DNA of 64,000 bases from Gracilibacillus sp. YIM 98692. Its GTDB lineage: Bacteria; Bacillota; Bacilli; Bacillales; Amphibacillaceae. This document shows, in pieces, positions 8,614-16,439 of this stretch. The DNA is taken from positions 186,001 to 250,000 of the forward strand of contig NZ_WIXM01000002.1 in the NCBI RefSeq assembly GCF_010993965.1, given 5' to 3'. Under the pieces are notes generated by a model. It saw only the letters and a program-made list of their open reading frames with translations. It had not been told where the DNA came from and did not search any database. Positions within the stretch are counted from its first letter, which is position 1. Each line of letters opens with the position of its first letter. The position numbers were made by a program, and so were the translations under genes.

Positions 8614-9744
8614 TTACGAGTTTAATAACGTAAAATCTAATATTTTTACTTGGTCATTCTCATATCCAATGGTTAATTTATACACCCAATCATTATCTAC
8701 TTCATGGTGGGATTGACTACGAGAAGTGGCCAGTAATGATACTTTTGCCGATATTTCTTGCTCTTTCTCATTTTGAAGGTTAACGTCTTGTATCGTTAAT
8801 TCCACAATCTTAGTGAATGTATCACGAAACTCCGCATAACTTAACTCAGATTGTAAGGAACTTCCTAGTAATGTATAAGCATTAATATAATCTCTAATAG
8901 AAATACTTTCGAAAAAATATTCTGCTATGTAATCAGCATCTTCTTCCAAACTTTTTGTTTGTAAGTTTTGATCTGTGGGTGAGGCGTAAACTAACTGCTT
9001 GCCCTTACTTTTTTCAATCCACTGGTCTATTCGTTCACGGATATCATTAGTTAAAGGAATGCTAAAACCGATATCTGTGTCAGATATGCCAGCTGCATTT
9101 ATTCCAACCACGTTTCCTTCTGTTCGAGAAATTAAAGGACCACCACTATTGCCATGAGTAATATTTGCGGAAATTTGATAAACATTCTCGTATTGATAAT
9201 CATTTACAGAAAAAGAGCGATCTGTTCCAACTATAAGTCCTAAGGATACAGCATTTTGTATACCTAGAGGGCTGCCAACTGCAATGACTTCCTTGCCAAT
9301 ATCTATGTTCTCTTCCAAGCTGATTTCTAATGGTTCAACATCCCCGATATCTGGCACTCGAATTAATGCGATATCTGTATTATCTCCAATTCCAACAACT
9401 GCAGCCGGATATTGTCTAGCATTAGCAAATTTTACTGTTATATAATCTGCATCTTTAATCACATGAGCATTTGTGATAATGTCACCGTTATGATTATAAA
9501 GAAAGCCTGATCCGTTTTTGGTAGTAAATTCGTTAGTTGCTTCTATTTGAACCACCGCTTTTTGCGCATGATGAATAATAGATTGGAGATCAAGCTCAGC
9601 ATAATTCCCAGTACTATCATCTACAAAATAATCTTCTACATGTAAATCAGTGGTATGCCAATTTCGTACTATGAAACTAATATAAAGAACAGTAATGATG
9701 GAAATCAGTACTGTTACTGTAATCGCCCATTTATTTGCTTTCAT
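8614..9744 (-). CDS. Membrane-anchored trypsin-like (HtrA/DegP-type) serine protease without PDZ domain
   Basis: A 376-residue protein: N-terminal membrane anchor (7-27), S1C-type protease domain (about 55-245) with the triad His94 in TNAHV, Asp124 in NTDIALI and Ser200 in HGNSGGP, then a C-terminal domain (about 265-376) that looks NTF2-like (YFFESISIRDYINAYTLL) instead of a PDZ. It probably cleaves or monitors envelope proteins. It lies 14 bp after the zinc-ribbon gene and 16 bp before the lipoprotein gene. The absence of PDZ separates it from the HtrA/YkdA/YvtA type. Confidence 0.85.
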   Translation of the reverse strand: MKANKWAITVTVLISIITVLYISFIVRNWHTTDLHVEDYFVDDSTGNYAELDLQSIIHHAQKAVVQIEATNEFTTKNGSGFLYNHNGDIITNAHVIKDADYITVKFANARQYPAAVVGIGDNTDIALIRVPDIGDVEPLEISLEENIDIGKEVIAVGSPLGIQNAVSLGLIVGTDRSFSVNDYQYENVYQISANITHGNSGGPLISRTEGNVVGINAAGISDTDIGFSIPLTNDIRERIDQWIEKSKGKQLVYASPTDQNLQTKSLEEDADYIAEYFFESISIRDYINAYTLLGSSLQSELSYAEFRDTFTKIVELTIQDVNLQNEKEQEISAKVSLLATSRSQSHHEVDNDWVYKLTIGYENDQVKILDFTLLNS

Positions 9745-9758
9745 CTTGAATCCTCCAA

Positions 9759-10919
9759 TTATTCATCTAAATACCAAGTGACCTCATCCACTTTTATGGT
9801 CAATCTGTCATAATCCTCTTCTATATCAAAATGTGTGAACTCAAAATCGCCAGATTCTTCAGGGTACAGTGTCTCAGGTATTGCATATACCTCATTTGAT
9901 AGAATAGCTTCTTCTTCATCTGTTATTATAGTATAACTGATCAAGACAGAGTGAACAGGCACTGTTGCGACGCTTTTTAATTTTCCTGAAACAATAATTT
10001 GGTCATTGTTTTTCTCAATATTTGTGTCCTTTAATTCAATTGCATCACTTTGATTGACTTCTCTTTCTTTTTCAGCTGTTGACAATGCTTGTTCAATTCG
10101 TTTTTCCTGAGCTGTTTCAAAAGCAACTTTTTCTTTTTGTATAGTTGTTTTTAAGTTTTGTAAAGGTTCAGAGTCTTCTACATAGGAGAGTCCATCCTCC
10201 ACCACTGTTTGAGCTGAGCTGAATTGATGGTCGTCTAACAGTTGTTTTGCTTCTTGGTATACATAACTAACTAATTTGTCCCGAATTTGATTAGAAATCT
10301 CGTTAGCTCGTTCATGTGAAATATCTTCAATTTCCCAAATTAAACCTTTCAATTCATCTGGTTTAGGGTTGTTGTTTAATTGATAGCTGATTTGTTGAAT
10401 AGAAGTTTCATTTTTAAGTGCTGTTACTTGATCTTGAAGTTGCTCAATGAGTGGGCCATTATAATTTTGTATCTCATCCTCTACTTGATTAATCTTATCA
10501 AACGATTTCGTGAAAGCTTGTTCTTCATTGAATTTTTCTACTTCCCCAAGTGCTTCATTAATATGAAATGTTTTATCGAGAAATTCACTTGCTGTAGCAG
10601 CCTCTGGAAAATTGGTTTTGTGGCGAAGGGCCGCATTAATTAGTTGCTTAGCTTGCTCGTAATCACCAACCAATGCCATTTCTTTTGCTTCGTGATATAA
10701 AGATAGCGCTTCTTTGCTTTTTTGATTATAGTAATATTGGGTGGAGGATATAATGATAATACTAAACAATAAAGCTGCTAAAGGGAGTATCCACCATTTT
10801 TGCTTTTTTTTATTGGAGAATTGTCTTTCATGTATATCGACAGGCAATTTATGCCCGCAAGACACACAAAATACTTCATTTGATTCAACTCTATTTCCAC
10901 ATTGTGGGCAAAAAGACAA
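9759..10919 (-). CDS. Zinc-ribbon single-pass membrane protein with helical repeats and FxLYD-like end
   Basis: Starting at TTG 10919 gives MSFCPQCGNRVESNEVFCV, a start typical of zinc-ribbon membrane proteins: CPQC and CVSC in the cytosol, a basic stretch, a membrane segment (WWILPLAALLFSIIIIS), then long helices with TPR-like character (EAKEMALVGDYEQAKQLIN) and a C-terminal beta domain (DTNIEKNNDQIIVSGKL) like FxLYD. It is 386 residues long. The open frame extends to 11030, but a TATAAT -10 element at 10960-10965 would lie inside it, so the longer start is unlikely. GTG 10928 is an alternative. The TcaA-like architecture suggests an envelope sensor or scaffold. Confidence 0.7.
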   Translation of the reverse strand: MSFCPQCGNRVESNEVFCVSCGHKLPVDIHERQFSNKKKQKWWILPLAALLFSIIIISSTQYYYNQKSKEALSLYHEAKEMALVGDYEQAKQLINAALRHKTNFPEAATASEFLDKTFHINEALGEVEKFNEEQAFTKSFDKINQVEDEIQNYNGPLIEQLQDQVTALKNETSIQQISYQLNNNPKPDELKGLIWEIEDISHERANEISNQIRDKLVSYVYQEAKQLLDDHQFSSAQTVVEDGLSYVEDSEPLQNLKTTIQKEKVAFETAQEKRIEQALSTAEKEREVNQSDAIELKDTNIEKNNDQIIVSGKLKSVATVPVHSVLISYTIITDEEEAILSNEVYAIPETLYPEESGDFEFTHFDIEEDYDRLTIKVDEVTWYLDE

Positions 10920-10959
10920 TGAAAACACTCGCTTTCTATTTTTCAAATATGCTATGATT

Positions 10960-10988
10960 ATTATAACACGAAAATTACTACATAAGAT
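10960..10988 (-). promoter_or_regulatory. Candidate promoter of the zinc-ribbon/protease/lipoprotein operon
   Basis: A perfect -10 element TATAAT (10960-10965, minus strand) lies about 40 bp before the proposed TTG start. The -35 region 17 bp upstream (ATCTTA) is weak, so the promoter may need an activator. It is back to back with the promoter of the small membrane peptide. Confidence 0.4.
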
Positions 10989-10989
10989 G

Positions 10990-11017
10990 TTGTTTATTAT
11001 ACAATATAAGGTATAAT
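10990..11017 (+). promoter_or_regulatory. Candidate sigma-A promoter of the 25-residue peptide gene
   Basis: TTGTTT (10990-10995), a 16-bp spacer, then TATAAT (11012-11017), with the start codon 37 bp downstream. It is divergent from the -10 element at 10960-10965. Confidence 0.6.
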
Positions 11018-11053
11018 AAAGAAAAAGCATGTTCGAAATGAGAGGTGACTAGC

Positions 11054-11131
11054 ATGAGTATAGTATTTGGTATCCTTTGCTTTATCGTGTTAATTGGATT
11101 AATTGGATTTAGTGTGTTTGACAGAGTGTAG
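11054..11131 (+). CDS. 25-residue hydrophobic membrane peptide
   Basis: ATG after GAGAGGTGACTAGC opens a 25-codon frame starting MSIVFGILCFIVLIGLIG and ending VFDRV. It is one membrane helix with a short charged tail. The tight promoter-RBS-ORF-hairpin layout supports a real gene, although it is too short for family recognition. It could be a small regulatory membrane peptide; its function is unknown. It is divergent from the zinc-ribbon/protease operon. Confidence 0.55.
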   Translation: MSIVFGILCFIVLIGLIGFSVFDRV

Positions 11132-11141
11132 GGAAAAAACT

Positions 11142-11166
11142 CAAAAGGAGTGTTAAACTCCTTTTG
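11142..11166. terminator. Terminator hairpin after the small membrane peptide
   Basis: CAAAAGGAG, loop TGTTAAA, CTCCTTTTG, 10 bp after the stop. The U-tract is weak on the plus strand and better on the minus strand. Confidence 0.6.
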
Positions 11167-11443
11167 TTGCACTTTTAACATCTTAAGACCTCTTATTTCT
11201 TCTTGTAAGATCATCTAAATCTTCTCCTTGATTACACTCACTTGTCATTTCAATATGATACATAAAAATAAAAAATGTCGAATTGCAAAGGTTGTATTTA
11301 TCAAATTATGCTATACTTTGTCTAGTTTTGCGCAACCCTTTACATCATGTTTTTTTTTTGGGATAATCAATAACGCTTACTGTAAAAAAGATGAAGTATA
11401 TTATTTCATATTGATATTTGGAATTTGGGAGGTAACTCGGTAT

Positions 11444-11629
11444 ATGACATTAGATCCGACTAATTTAATGATCAAAATTGAACAATTAAGAAAAGAGATG
11501 ACCGATGTTGCCTTAGAAAAAGGGATGACAAGTGAAGAATCTCTTCATATAAGCCAGGAGTTAGACGATTTATTAAATGTATATCAACAATATAAACAAG
11601 AAAAAGGCAATAATATGGAGTATAAATAA
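11444..11629 (+). CDS. Spo0E-like aspartyl-phosphate phosphatase
   Basis: A 61-residue protein of the Spo0E family, small phosphatases that dephosphorylate Spo0A-P and delay sporulation. Two helices and the signature SQELDDLLNVYQQY (about 37-50) are visible, preceded by IEQLRKEMTDVALEKGM. ATG 11444 is chosen because GGGAGGT lies 10 bases before it and the family begins just there; a longer in-frame extension to 11228 is AT-rich with no family match. A strong terminator follows. Confidence 0.85.
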   Translation: MTLDPTNLMIKIEQLRKEMTDVALEKGMTSEESLHISQELDDLLNVYQQYKQEKGNNMEYK

Positions 11630-11630
11630 A

Positions 11631-11668
11631 AGAAGGGAAAGCTTTAAGTAGCATTCCCTTCTTTTTTT
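11631..11668 (+). terminator. Rho-independent terminator of the Spo0E-like gene
   Basis: AGAAGGGAA pairs with TTCCCTTCT (11654-11662), followed by TTTTTT. Confidence 0.9.
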
Positions 11669-11670
11669 AC

Positions 11671-11792
11671 TATAGGAAAGCATAATTTGTCAGCAAGCAA
11701 TCTCGACGTAGTTGACAATTTTAGGAATATAGATAAGGACAATTACGTCTCTAACTTCGCCAAAGGCTCGTCAACCGACGAGTTTTCTTTAT
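11671..11792 (+). repeat. Dispersed repeat, family C, copy 1
   Basis: About 122 bp, from TATAGGAAAGCATA to GAGTTTTCTTTAT. It shares long blocks with the reverse complement of 34294-34417, including AATTTTAGGAATATAGATAA and CTTCGCCAAAGGCTCGTCAA. The end GGCTCGTCAACCGACGAG plus TTTTCTTT folds into a terminator-like hairpin. There is no long open frame, so it is a non-coding repeat of unknown role. Confidence 0.85.
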
Positions 11793-11900
11793 AAGATAAG
11801 AAAGCATAAAAATTTACGCTCCGCTGTCTAGCTCCAGCGCCTACCCCCTCGACTTAAGCATGTCGGGGGTGACCAAGGCGCTTGCGCTTTTCTTATCTTA
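11792..11900. repeat. Dispersed repeat, family D (GCTCCAGCGCC type) with matched ends
   Basis: The ends TAAGATAAGAAA (11792-11803) and TTTTCTTATCTTA (11888-11900) are inverted repeats. The centre holds TAGCTCCAGCGCCTACCCCC, then GTCGGGGGTGACCAAGGCGC, a motif I recognise as frequent between Bacillaceae genes. The whole folds into one long hairpin directly downstream of patA and may end its transcript. Confidence 0.8.
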
Positions 11901-11909
11901 ATAGAAGTT

Positions 11910-13061
11910 TTATTTATTAAGATATTTCTCTATTCTATCTAGTCCTTTTGCGAGAGTGTCTATATCATATGCATAAGAAAGGCGTAAAAATCCTTCTCCA
12001 TACTTGGAAAATGCACTGCCGGGAACGAGTGCCACTTTTGCTTCCTTCACCAAGTCTAAAGCTATGTCAAATGAGTCTTTTTGCAAGTGGCTGATATTGA
12101 TAAAAAAGTAAAATCCGCCATCAGGTAGGTATGGATTTAAATTCATCTCCGAAAGCCTGCGGTATACAAAATCCCTCCGTTCCCTATAAGCTTCTTTCAT
12201 CACAATAGAATCGTTCTCACCGTTTTTTATTGCCTCTAATGCTGCATACTGACTAATCGAACTAGCACATGAAACATTATACTGGTGGACTTTAATCATA
12301 TGCCTTGTTAACCATTTAGGTGCCATTAAAAAGCCAATCCGAAATCCTGTCATCGAATGTGATTTGGAGACACCATTAATAATAATAATATGATCCTTAA
12401 CCTGTTCAAATTGACCAGCTGAGATGTGCTTCTCTTTATACACTAACTCGCTATAAATTTCGTCCGCAATAAGAAAGATATTTTTATCTTTCACTAAATT
12501 AGTTATTTCATGGAGCTCACTCTCTGTTAGAGATACTCCAGTTGGGTTAGAAGGATAAGGCATTAGAATACATTTGGTTCGGTCTGTTATAGCTGATTTG
12601 ATTAGTTCTTTTGTTAGCTTAAAATGATTATCTCTTGTATCAATAAAAACAGGTTTTCCTCCAGCCAATTTAATTAAAGGCTCATAACCTGGATAAACAG
12701 GGCCTGGTAAAATGACTTCATCCCCTTCATTAATAATCGTTCTTAATGCTACATCAATAGCTTGAGAGGCGCCAACCGTAACTAGGATTTCGTTTTCTGG
12801 ATTGTAATGAACATGATATTTCTTGTACATAAAATCTGAGATGGCTCTGCGCAATTCTATAATCCCCGCGTTATGTGTGTAAGCAGTCTTATTTTCGTGT
12901 AGAGCTTTAGCAGCACAATCTTTAATATGATCAGGCGTAGGGAAATCAGGTTGTCCTATGGTTAAGGATAGAACATCCGACTCACCGGAAACTAGATTAA
13001 AAAATTTTCGTATCCCTGATATTTCTATTTGTTTGACTTGTTGGTTTATAAGATGTTCCAA
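11910..13061 (-). CDS. patA: N-acetyl-LL-diaminopimelate aminotransferase (PatA type)
   Basis: PLP-dependent class I aminotransferase of the acetylated DAP/lysine route; it transfers an amino group from glutamate to N-acetyl-2-amino-6-oxopimelate. Its 383 residues contain SLTIGQPDFPTPDHI near the N-terminus, PYPSNPTG, and the PLP lysine in NGVSKSHSMTGFRIG. The TTG at 13061 (MEHLINQQV) follows TTAGGAGGTTTAC and matches the B. subtilis PatA start; the ATG seven codons upstream would overlap that site. dapH and dapL, the flanking steps of the pathway, lie 3-5 kb away. Confidence 0.92.
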   Translation of the reverse strand: MEHLINQQVKQIEISGIRKFFNLVSGESDVLSLTIGQPDFPTPDHIKDCAAKALHENKTAYTHNAGIIELRRAISDFMYKKYHVHYNPENEILVTVGASQAIDVALRTIINEGDEVILPGPVYPGYEPLIKLAGGKPVFIDTRDNHFKLTKELIKSAITDRTKCILMPYPSNPTGVSLTESELHEITNLVKDKNIFLIADEIYSELVYKEKHISAGQFEQVKDHIIIINGVSKSHSMTGFRIGFLMAPKWLTRHMIKVHQYNVSCASSISQYAALEAIKNGENDSIVMKEAYRERRDFVYRRLSEMNLNPYLPDGGFYFFINISHLQKDSFDIALDLVKEAKVALVPGSAFSKYGEGFLRLSYAYDIDTLAKGLDRIEKYLNK

Positions 13062-13181
13062 AGTAAACCTCCTAATATTCATTATAAAAAACTATCAAAT
13101 TGACCATAATGGTGTTAAAAGCATTTACATTAATAAAGCTAGGCATATTTTATCATAAATAGTATAGATAGGGGGAGAGAA

Positions 13182-13511
13182 ATGATAGAGCGAGTATGGA
13201 AAGAAATAGTACGCATTAGCGATGTCATGTTGTTAACAATGCAAGGAGAAATTGTATATATGTTAACAGTCATGCTATTGTTAATTGGTTGTTATATGAT
13301 GATTTACCCTATTATTCATCTGCTTATCATGCTGGAATGGAAAATGTTTTTAAGCTATTTATTGTCAGTAGGATTCGTATTTATCATCGCGTCACAAATT
13401 TCTGGATTAAGTATTTCATCATTTTTTGTTATGGCTATTGTATTATTCGCTATTTGTATTTGTTTAAGTAGAAGTATCACATTAATTAGGCGGTTTTTAA
13501 GAAGAACGTGA
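13182..13511 (+). CDS. Small integral membrane protein of unknown function
   Basis: A 109-residue hydrophobic protein with three or four membrane segments (for example VYMLTVMLLLIGCYMMIYPI and LSYLLSVGFVFIIASQ) and an Arg-rich C-terminus (RRFLRRT). Some resemblance to the PsiE/phosphate-starvation membrane family is possible but not secure. It has a GGGGGAGAG ribosome site and a bidirectional terminator shared with the convergent Sco gene. Confidence 0.65.
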   Translation: MIERVWKEIVRISDVMLLTMQGEIVYMLTVMLLLIGCYMMIYPIIHLLIMLEWKMFLSYLLSVGFVFIIASQISGLSISSFFVMAIVLFAICICLSRSITLIRRFLRRT

Positions 13512-13529
13512 ATGAATTGTAAAAAAAAA

Positions 13530-13548
13530 GGCGGGGAATATCCCCGCC
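13530..13548. terminator. Bidirectional terminator
   Basis: GGCGGGGAATATCCCCGCC with A-runs on the left and right serves the convergent genes on both sides. Confidence 0.9.
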
Positions 13549-13555
13549 AAAAAAC

Positions 13556-14122
13556 TTAATTCATTGATTGAATATCTTCTACAATCTGGGTCATAGAATC
13601 CGCTTCTGTACCATTATAGCCTTTAATCGCATTACCATTAGGAGATACTAAATAAAAAGTGGTTGCATGGATAACTTGATCCGAATTTTTAGGGTTTTTT
13701 ACAAGAGCTTTAAAGGATTTTTCTGCAAATGTTTTGATCTCTTCATCTGAATACCCTGTTAATAAATTCCAATTACCAAAAGTACCACCACGATCCGCAG
13801 CATATTGCTTTAAAATTTCTGGAGTGTCATTGCTCGGATCCACAGAAAAGGAAACCAGTTGAGCATCAATGTTGTTTTCGTCTAACATTCGTTGTAAACG
13901 AGCCATATTAGCAGTCATAGGAGGACAAACTGTTTCACAATTTGTAAATATGAAATCTGCTATCCAAAAATCTCCTTCCAGCTCTTCTAAAGTAAAGCTT
14001 TCACCCTCTTGGTTTATAAATTCAAAATCTTGTACTTCATAGGAAAAGTCTCCTTCGTAGTTCTCTCCACATGCTGCTAAAAAAATAAATAACAATAAGA
14101 TAACAGTTATTTTACCTTGCAT
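13556..14122 (-). CDS. Sco1/SenC family copper chaperone lipoprotein
   Basis: Thioredoxin-fold protein that helps assemble the CuA centre of cytochrome c oxidase. Its 188 residues include signal peptide and lipobox LAAC (Cys18), the copper motif CETVC (Cys62, Cys66) and the third ligand His152 in QVIHATTFYL. It corresponds to B. subtilis YpmQ/BsSco. The caa3 oxidase genes in this window are its probable client. It lies 9 bp downstream of the phosphoesterase gene in the same direction. Confidence 0.92.
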   Translation of the reverse strand: MQGKITVILLLFIFLAACGENYEGDFSYEVQDFEFINQEGESFTLEELEGDFWIADFIFTNCETVCPPMTANMARLQRMLDENNIDAQLVSFSVDPSNDTPEILKQYAADRGGTFGNWNLLTGYSDEEIKTFAEKSFKALVKNPKNSDQVIHATTFYLVSPNGNAIKGYNGTEADSMTQIVEDIQSMN

Positions 14123-14131
14123 TTTTTCACC

Positions 14132-14989
14132 TCATTTATTCTTACTACTTAATTGATAAAGGGTAATCTCAGGTTTGCAAAAAAATCGGTATGGCAGCCT
14201 TGTGGTGCCAATCCCGCGGCTGACATACAGTTGTAAAGGTTTTTCGCCTATTTGATAGTGCCCTTCCACATATTTTTCAGCTAAATAAGGAGTATAGATA
14301 TATCCTAGAAAAGGAATCTGTACTTGTCCACCGTGACTATGCCCGGATAACTGTACATCAACAGGGAAATTCTTTATTAAATCAGCATAATCCGGTTCGT
14401 GTGAAAGCAAAATGGTGAAAAGGTTTGTATCTCCGTTCTGAATCGCTTTTTCTACATCCGGATTACCTAGCATGACATCGTCAATGCCTGCTAACATTAT
14501 TCTATCATTATTACTCTTTAGAAGTCTGTGACTATTTCGCAACAATTCAAATCCTGACTGATCAAAAGTTTCTTTTAAAATATCTGTTCCATATCCACCA
14601 TGGTCATGGTTACCATAGATCCAGTATTTACCGGATTTGGCTTGGATATTACTTAATAGAGAACCAATCCGGGAGTCCCATTCATAAGATTGTGGGTTAT
14701 CCACTAAATCTCCAGTAAATACAACAATATCTGCTTCAAGATTATTCATCGTTTTAACCAATTCTTTCATTTGTTCTACAGTATAATGAAAACCAATATG
14801 AGTATCACTAAACTGTAATATGGTAAACCCTTCAAACCCTTCGGGAATATTACTAGAGTTAATGGTAATTCGATGAATATCAAGCATAGATGGTTCCAAT
14901 TCTTTTGCGTAATAATAAGTTCCGCCACTTAATCCAAGTAAAGTGACCATGCCACCAATTATTTTTTTTAGAAAAGTCCTACGGTTCAT
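14132..14989 (-). CDS. Metallophosphoesterase with Tat-type signal (YkuE-like)
   Basis: Calcineurin-like phosphoesterase, probably exported. Its 285 residues begin MNRRTFLKKIIGG, a twin-arginine-like signal followed by a hydrophobic segment. The metal motifs are FSDTHIG, FTGDLVD, YGNHDHGG and SGHSHGGQ, in the expected order. ATG 14989 has AGAGGG at 8 bases, whereas the upstream 18-codon extension lacks a site. B. subtilis YkuE has this architecture and is near ykuL (darB), as here. Confidence 0.88.
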   Translation of the reverse strand: MNRRTFLKKIIGGMVTLLGLSGGTYYYAKELEPSMLDIHRITINSSNIPEGFEGFTILQFSDTHIGFHYTVEQMKELVKTMNNLEADIVVFTGDLVDNPQSYEWDSRIGSLLSNIQAKSGKYWIYGNHDHGGYGTDILKETFDQSGFELLRNSHRLLKSNNDRIMLAGIDDVMLGNPDVEKAIQNGDTNLFTILLSHEPDYADLIKNFPVDVQLSGHSHGGQVQIPFLGYIYTPYLAEKYVEGHYQIGEKPLQLYVSRGIGTTRLPYRFFCKPEITLYQLSSKNK

Positions 14990-15151
14990 TGGCGATTCCC
15001 TCTCACTTACAAACTGTTTTTCCGCTATTATAGCATGAAGCATGAAAAGAATTGAGTAAAAAATGTGGAATCCAGCATAATTATCAAAAATATGTTAAAA
15101 TAAGCAAGGTGAAAGTTAAAACTCCTTCACCATCTGAAAAGGAGAGTTTCA

Positions 15152-15589
15152 ATGTCTAGTGTTATGAAAAAGACGCTTACAGATCTCAACGTAATGGAAT
15201 TAATGATTCCAGCTGAAAAAGTAGCTCATGTTCAAGTAGGCAACCCAATTGAACATGCGTTATTAGTATTAGTGGAATCTGGATATTCATCAGTACCAGT
15301 CTTAGATATGCATTATAAATATCAAGGAACCATAGGGAAAACACAGATATTAAAAAGTGTGATGGGAATAGAGAGGATTGAAGTAGAGCAGCTTTCTGAA
15401 ATAAAAGTAGAAGATGTTATGCACCAGGACCATCCAACATTAAAATTAGACACAGATTTCTTGACATGCCTAAAGGTTGTCATTAATCATGCTTTTGCCT
15501 GTGTGGTAGATGAAGATGGTTCCTTTGTCGGTATTTTAACAAGAAGAGCTATACTTAAAGAAGTGAATAAATCAATATATGCTTCATAA
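15152..15589 (+). CDS. darB: CBS-domain protein, c-di-AMP receptor DarB (CbpB, YkuL)
   Basis: A 145-residue protein made of two CBS motifs (about 15-75 and 80-140), with VAHVQVGNPIEHALLVLVE and FACVVDEDGSFVGILTRRA. The B. subtilis homologue binds c-di-AMP; without ligand it stimulates the (p)ppGpp synthetase Rel and pyruvate carboxylase. Start ATG after AAAGGAGAG. The location next to a YkuE-like gene and dapH/dapL matches the B. subtilis yku region. Confidence 0.88.
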   Translation: MSSVMKKTLTDLNVMELMIPAEKVAHVQVGNPIEHALLVLVESGYSSVPVLDMHYKYQGTIGKTQILKSVMGIERIEVEQLSEIKVEDVMHQDHPTLKLDTDFLTCLKVVINHAFACVVDEDGSFVGILTRRAILKEVNKSIYAS

Positions 15590-15664
15590 AGGATAATGCT
15601 TGTAAATCAGACCACATTTTTGGTACATTATTAAAAGCAATATTAAAATATGGAGGAACAAAAA

Positions 15665-16384
15665 ATGAAAATGATGGATGCGAAAGAGATTATTTCTTTT
15701 ATTTCTAATAGTAAAAAATCAACTCCAGTAAAAGTTTATGTTAAAGGAACTAATGTAAGCAAATGGGAGACTGGAGACGATGTTCAAGCGTTCTTAAACG
15801 AAGATAATGGAGTAATTTTTGGTGAATGGAAAGCAGTTAGTGCATTGCTTGATACATATAAAGACCAAGTAGAAGATTATGTGGTAGAAAATGACCGCAG
15901 AAATTCGGCTATTCCTTTACTTGATTTAAAAGATGTGAATGCTCGTATTGAACCAGGTGCTATTATCCGTGACCAAGTGGAGATCGGTGATGGAGCGGTA
16001 ATCATGTTTGGTGCAATGATTAATATTGGTTCTGTTATAGGAGAAGGAACTATGATAGATATGAATGCATCATTAGGTGGCCGTGCAACAGTAGGTAAAA
16101 ACTGTCATATTGGTGCCGGTGCAGTTCTTGCAGGGGTAATTGAGCCACCTTCTGCGCAACCAGTTATTATTGAAGATGGAGTAGTGATTGGTGCAAATGC
16201 TGTAGTACTGGAAGGAGTTCGAGTGGGAGAAGGCTCTGTAGTAGCGGCTGGTGCTGTAGTTACAAAAGATGTACCGCCAAACACAGTGGTTGCCGGCACT
16301 CCTGCTAAGGTATTAAAAGAAATTGATGATCAAACAAAATCTAAAACAGAGATTATGGAAGCATTGCGTAAATTAGATGATTAA
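15665..16384 (+). CDS. dapH: Tetrahydrodipicolinate N-acetyltransferase
   Basis: Acetylates 2,3,4,5-tetrahydrodipicolinate with acetyl-CoA in the acetylase branch of DAP/lysine synthesis. It is 239 residues from [16 protein letters not shown] 15665 follows GGAGGAACAAAAA, whereas the ATG at 15650 overlaps that site. The N-terminal domain is followed by left-handed beta-helix hexapeptide repeats ([39 protein letters not shown]). Followed by a terminator, then a structured repeat, then dapL. Confidence 0.96.
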   Translation: MKMMDAKEIISFISNSKKSTPVKVYVKGTNVSKWETGDDVQAFLNEDNGVIFGEWKAVSALLDTYKDQVEDYVVENDRRNSAIPLLDLKDVNARIEPGAIIRDQVEIGDGAVIMFGAMINIGSVIGEGTMIDMNASLGGRATVGKNCHIGAGAVLAGVIEPPSAQPVIIEDGVVIGANAVVLEGVRVGEGSVVAAGAVVTKDVPPNTVVAGTPAKVLKEIDDQTKSKTEIMEALRKLDD

Positions 16385-16391
16385 GGTAAAG

Positions 16392-16422
16392 CAAGACAGG
16401 ATATCAAATCCTGTCTTGTTTT
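16392..16422 (+). terminator. Terminator after dapH
   Basis: AAGACAGGAT pairs with ATCCTGTCTT, followed by GTTTTT. It separates dapH from dapL, which are contiguous in B. subtilis. Confidence 0.85.
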
Positions 16423-16439
16423 TAGACTGTATGAATAGG

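Noticed and set aside
10920-11030. N-terminal extension of the zinc-ribbon protein to 11030
   Set aside because: It would include a TATAAT -10 element and replaces the typical SFCPQCGN start with an AT-rich leader; TTG 10919 is the better start.
11228-11443. Long N-terminal extension of the Spo0E-like gene
   Set aside because: AT-rich, with no ribosome site and no family match; the Spo0E domain begins at ATG 11444 behind GGGAGGT.
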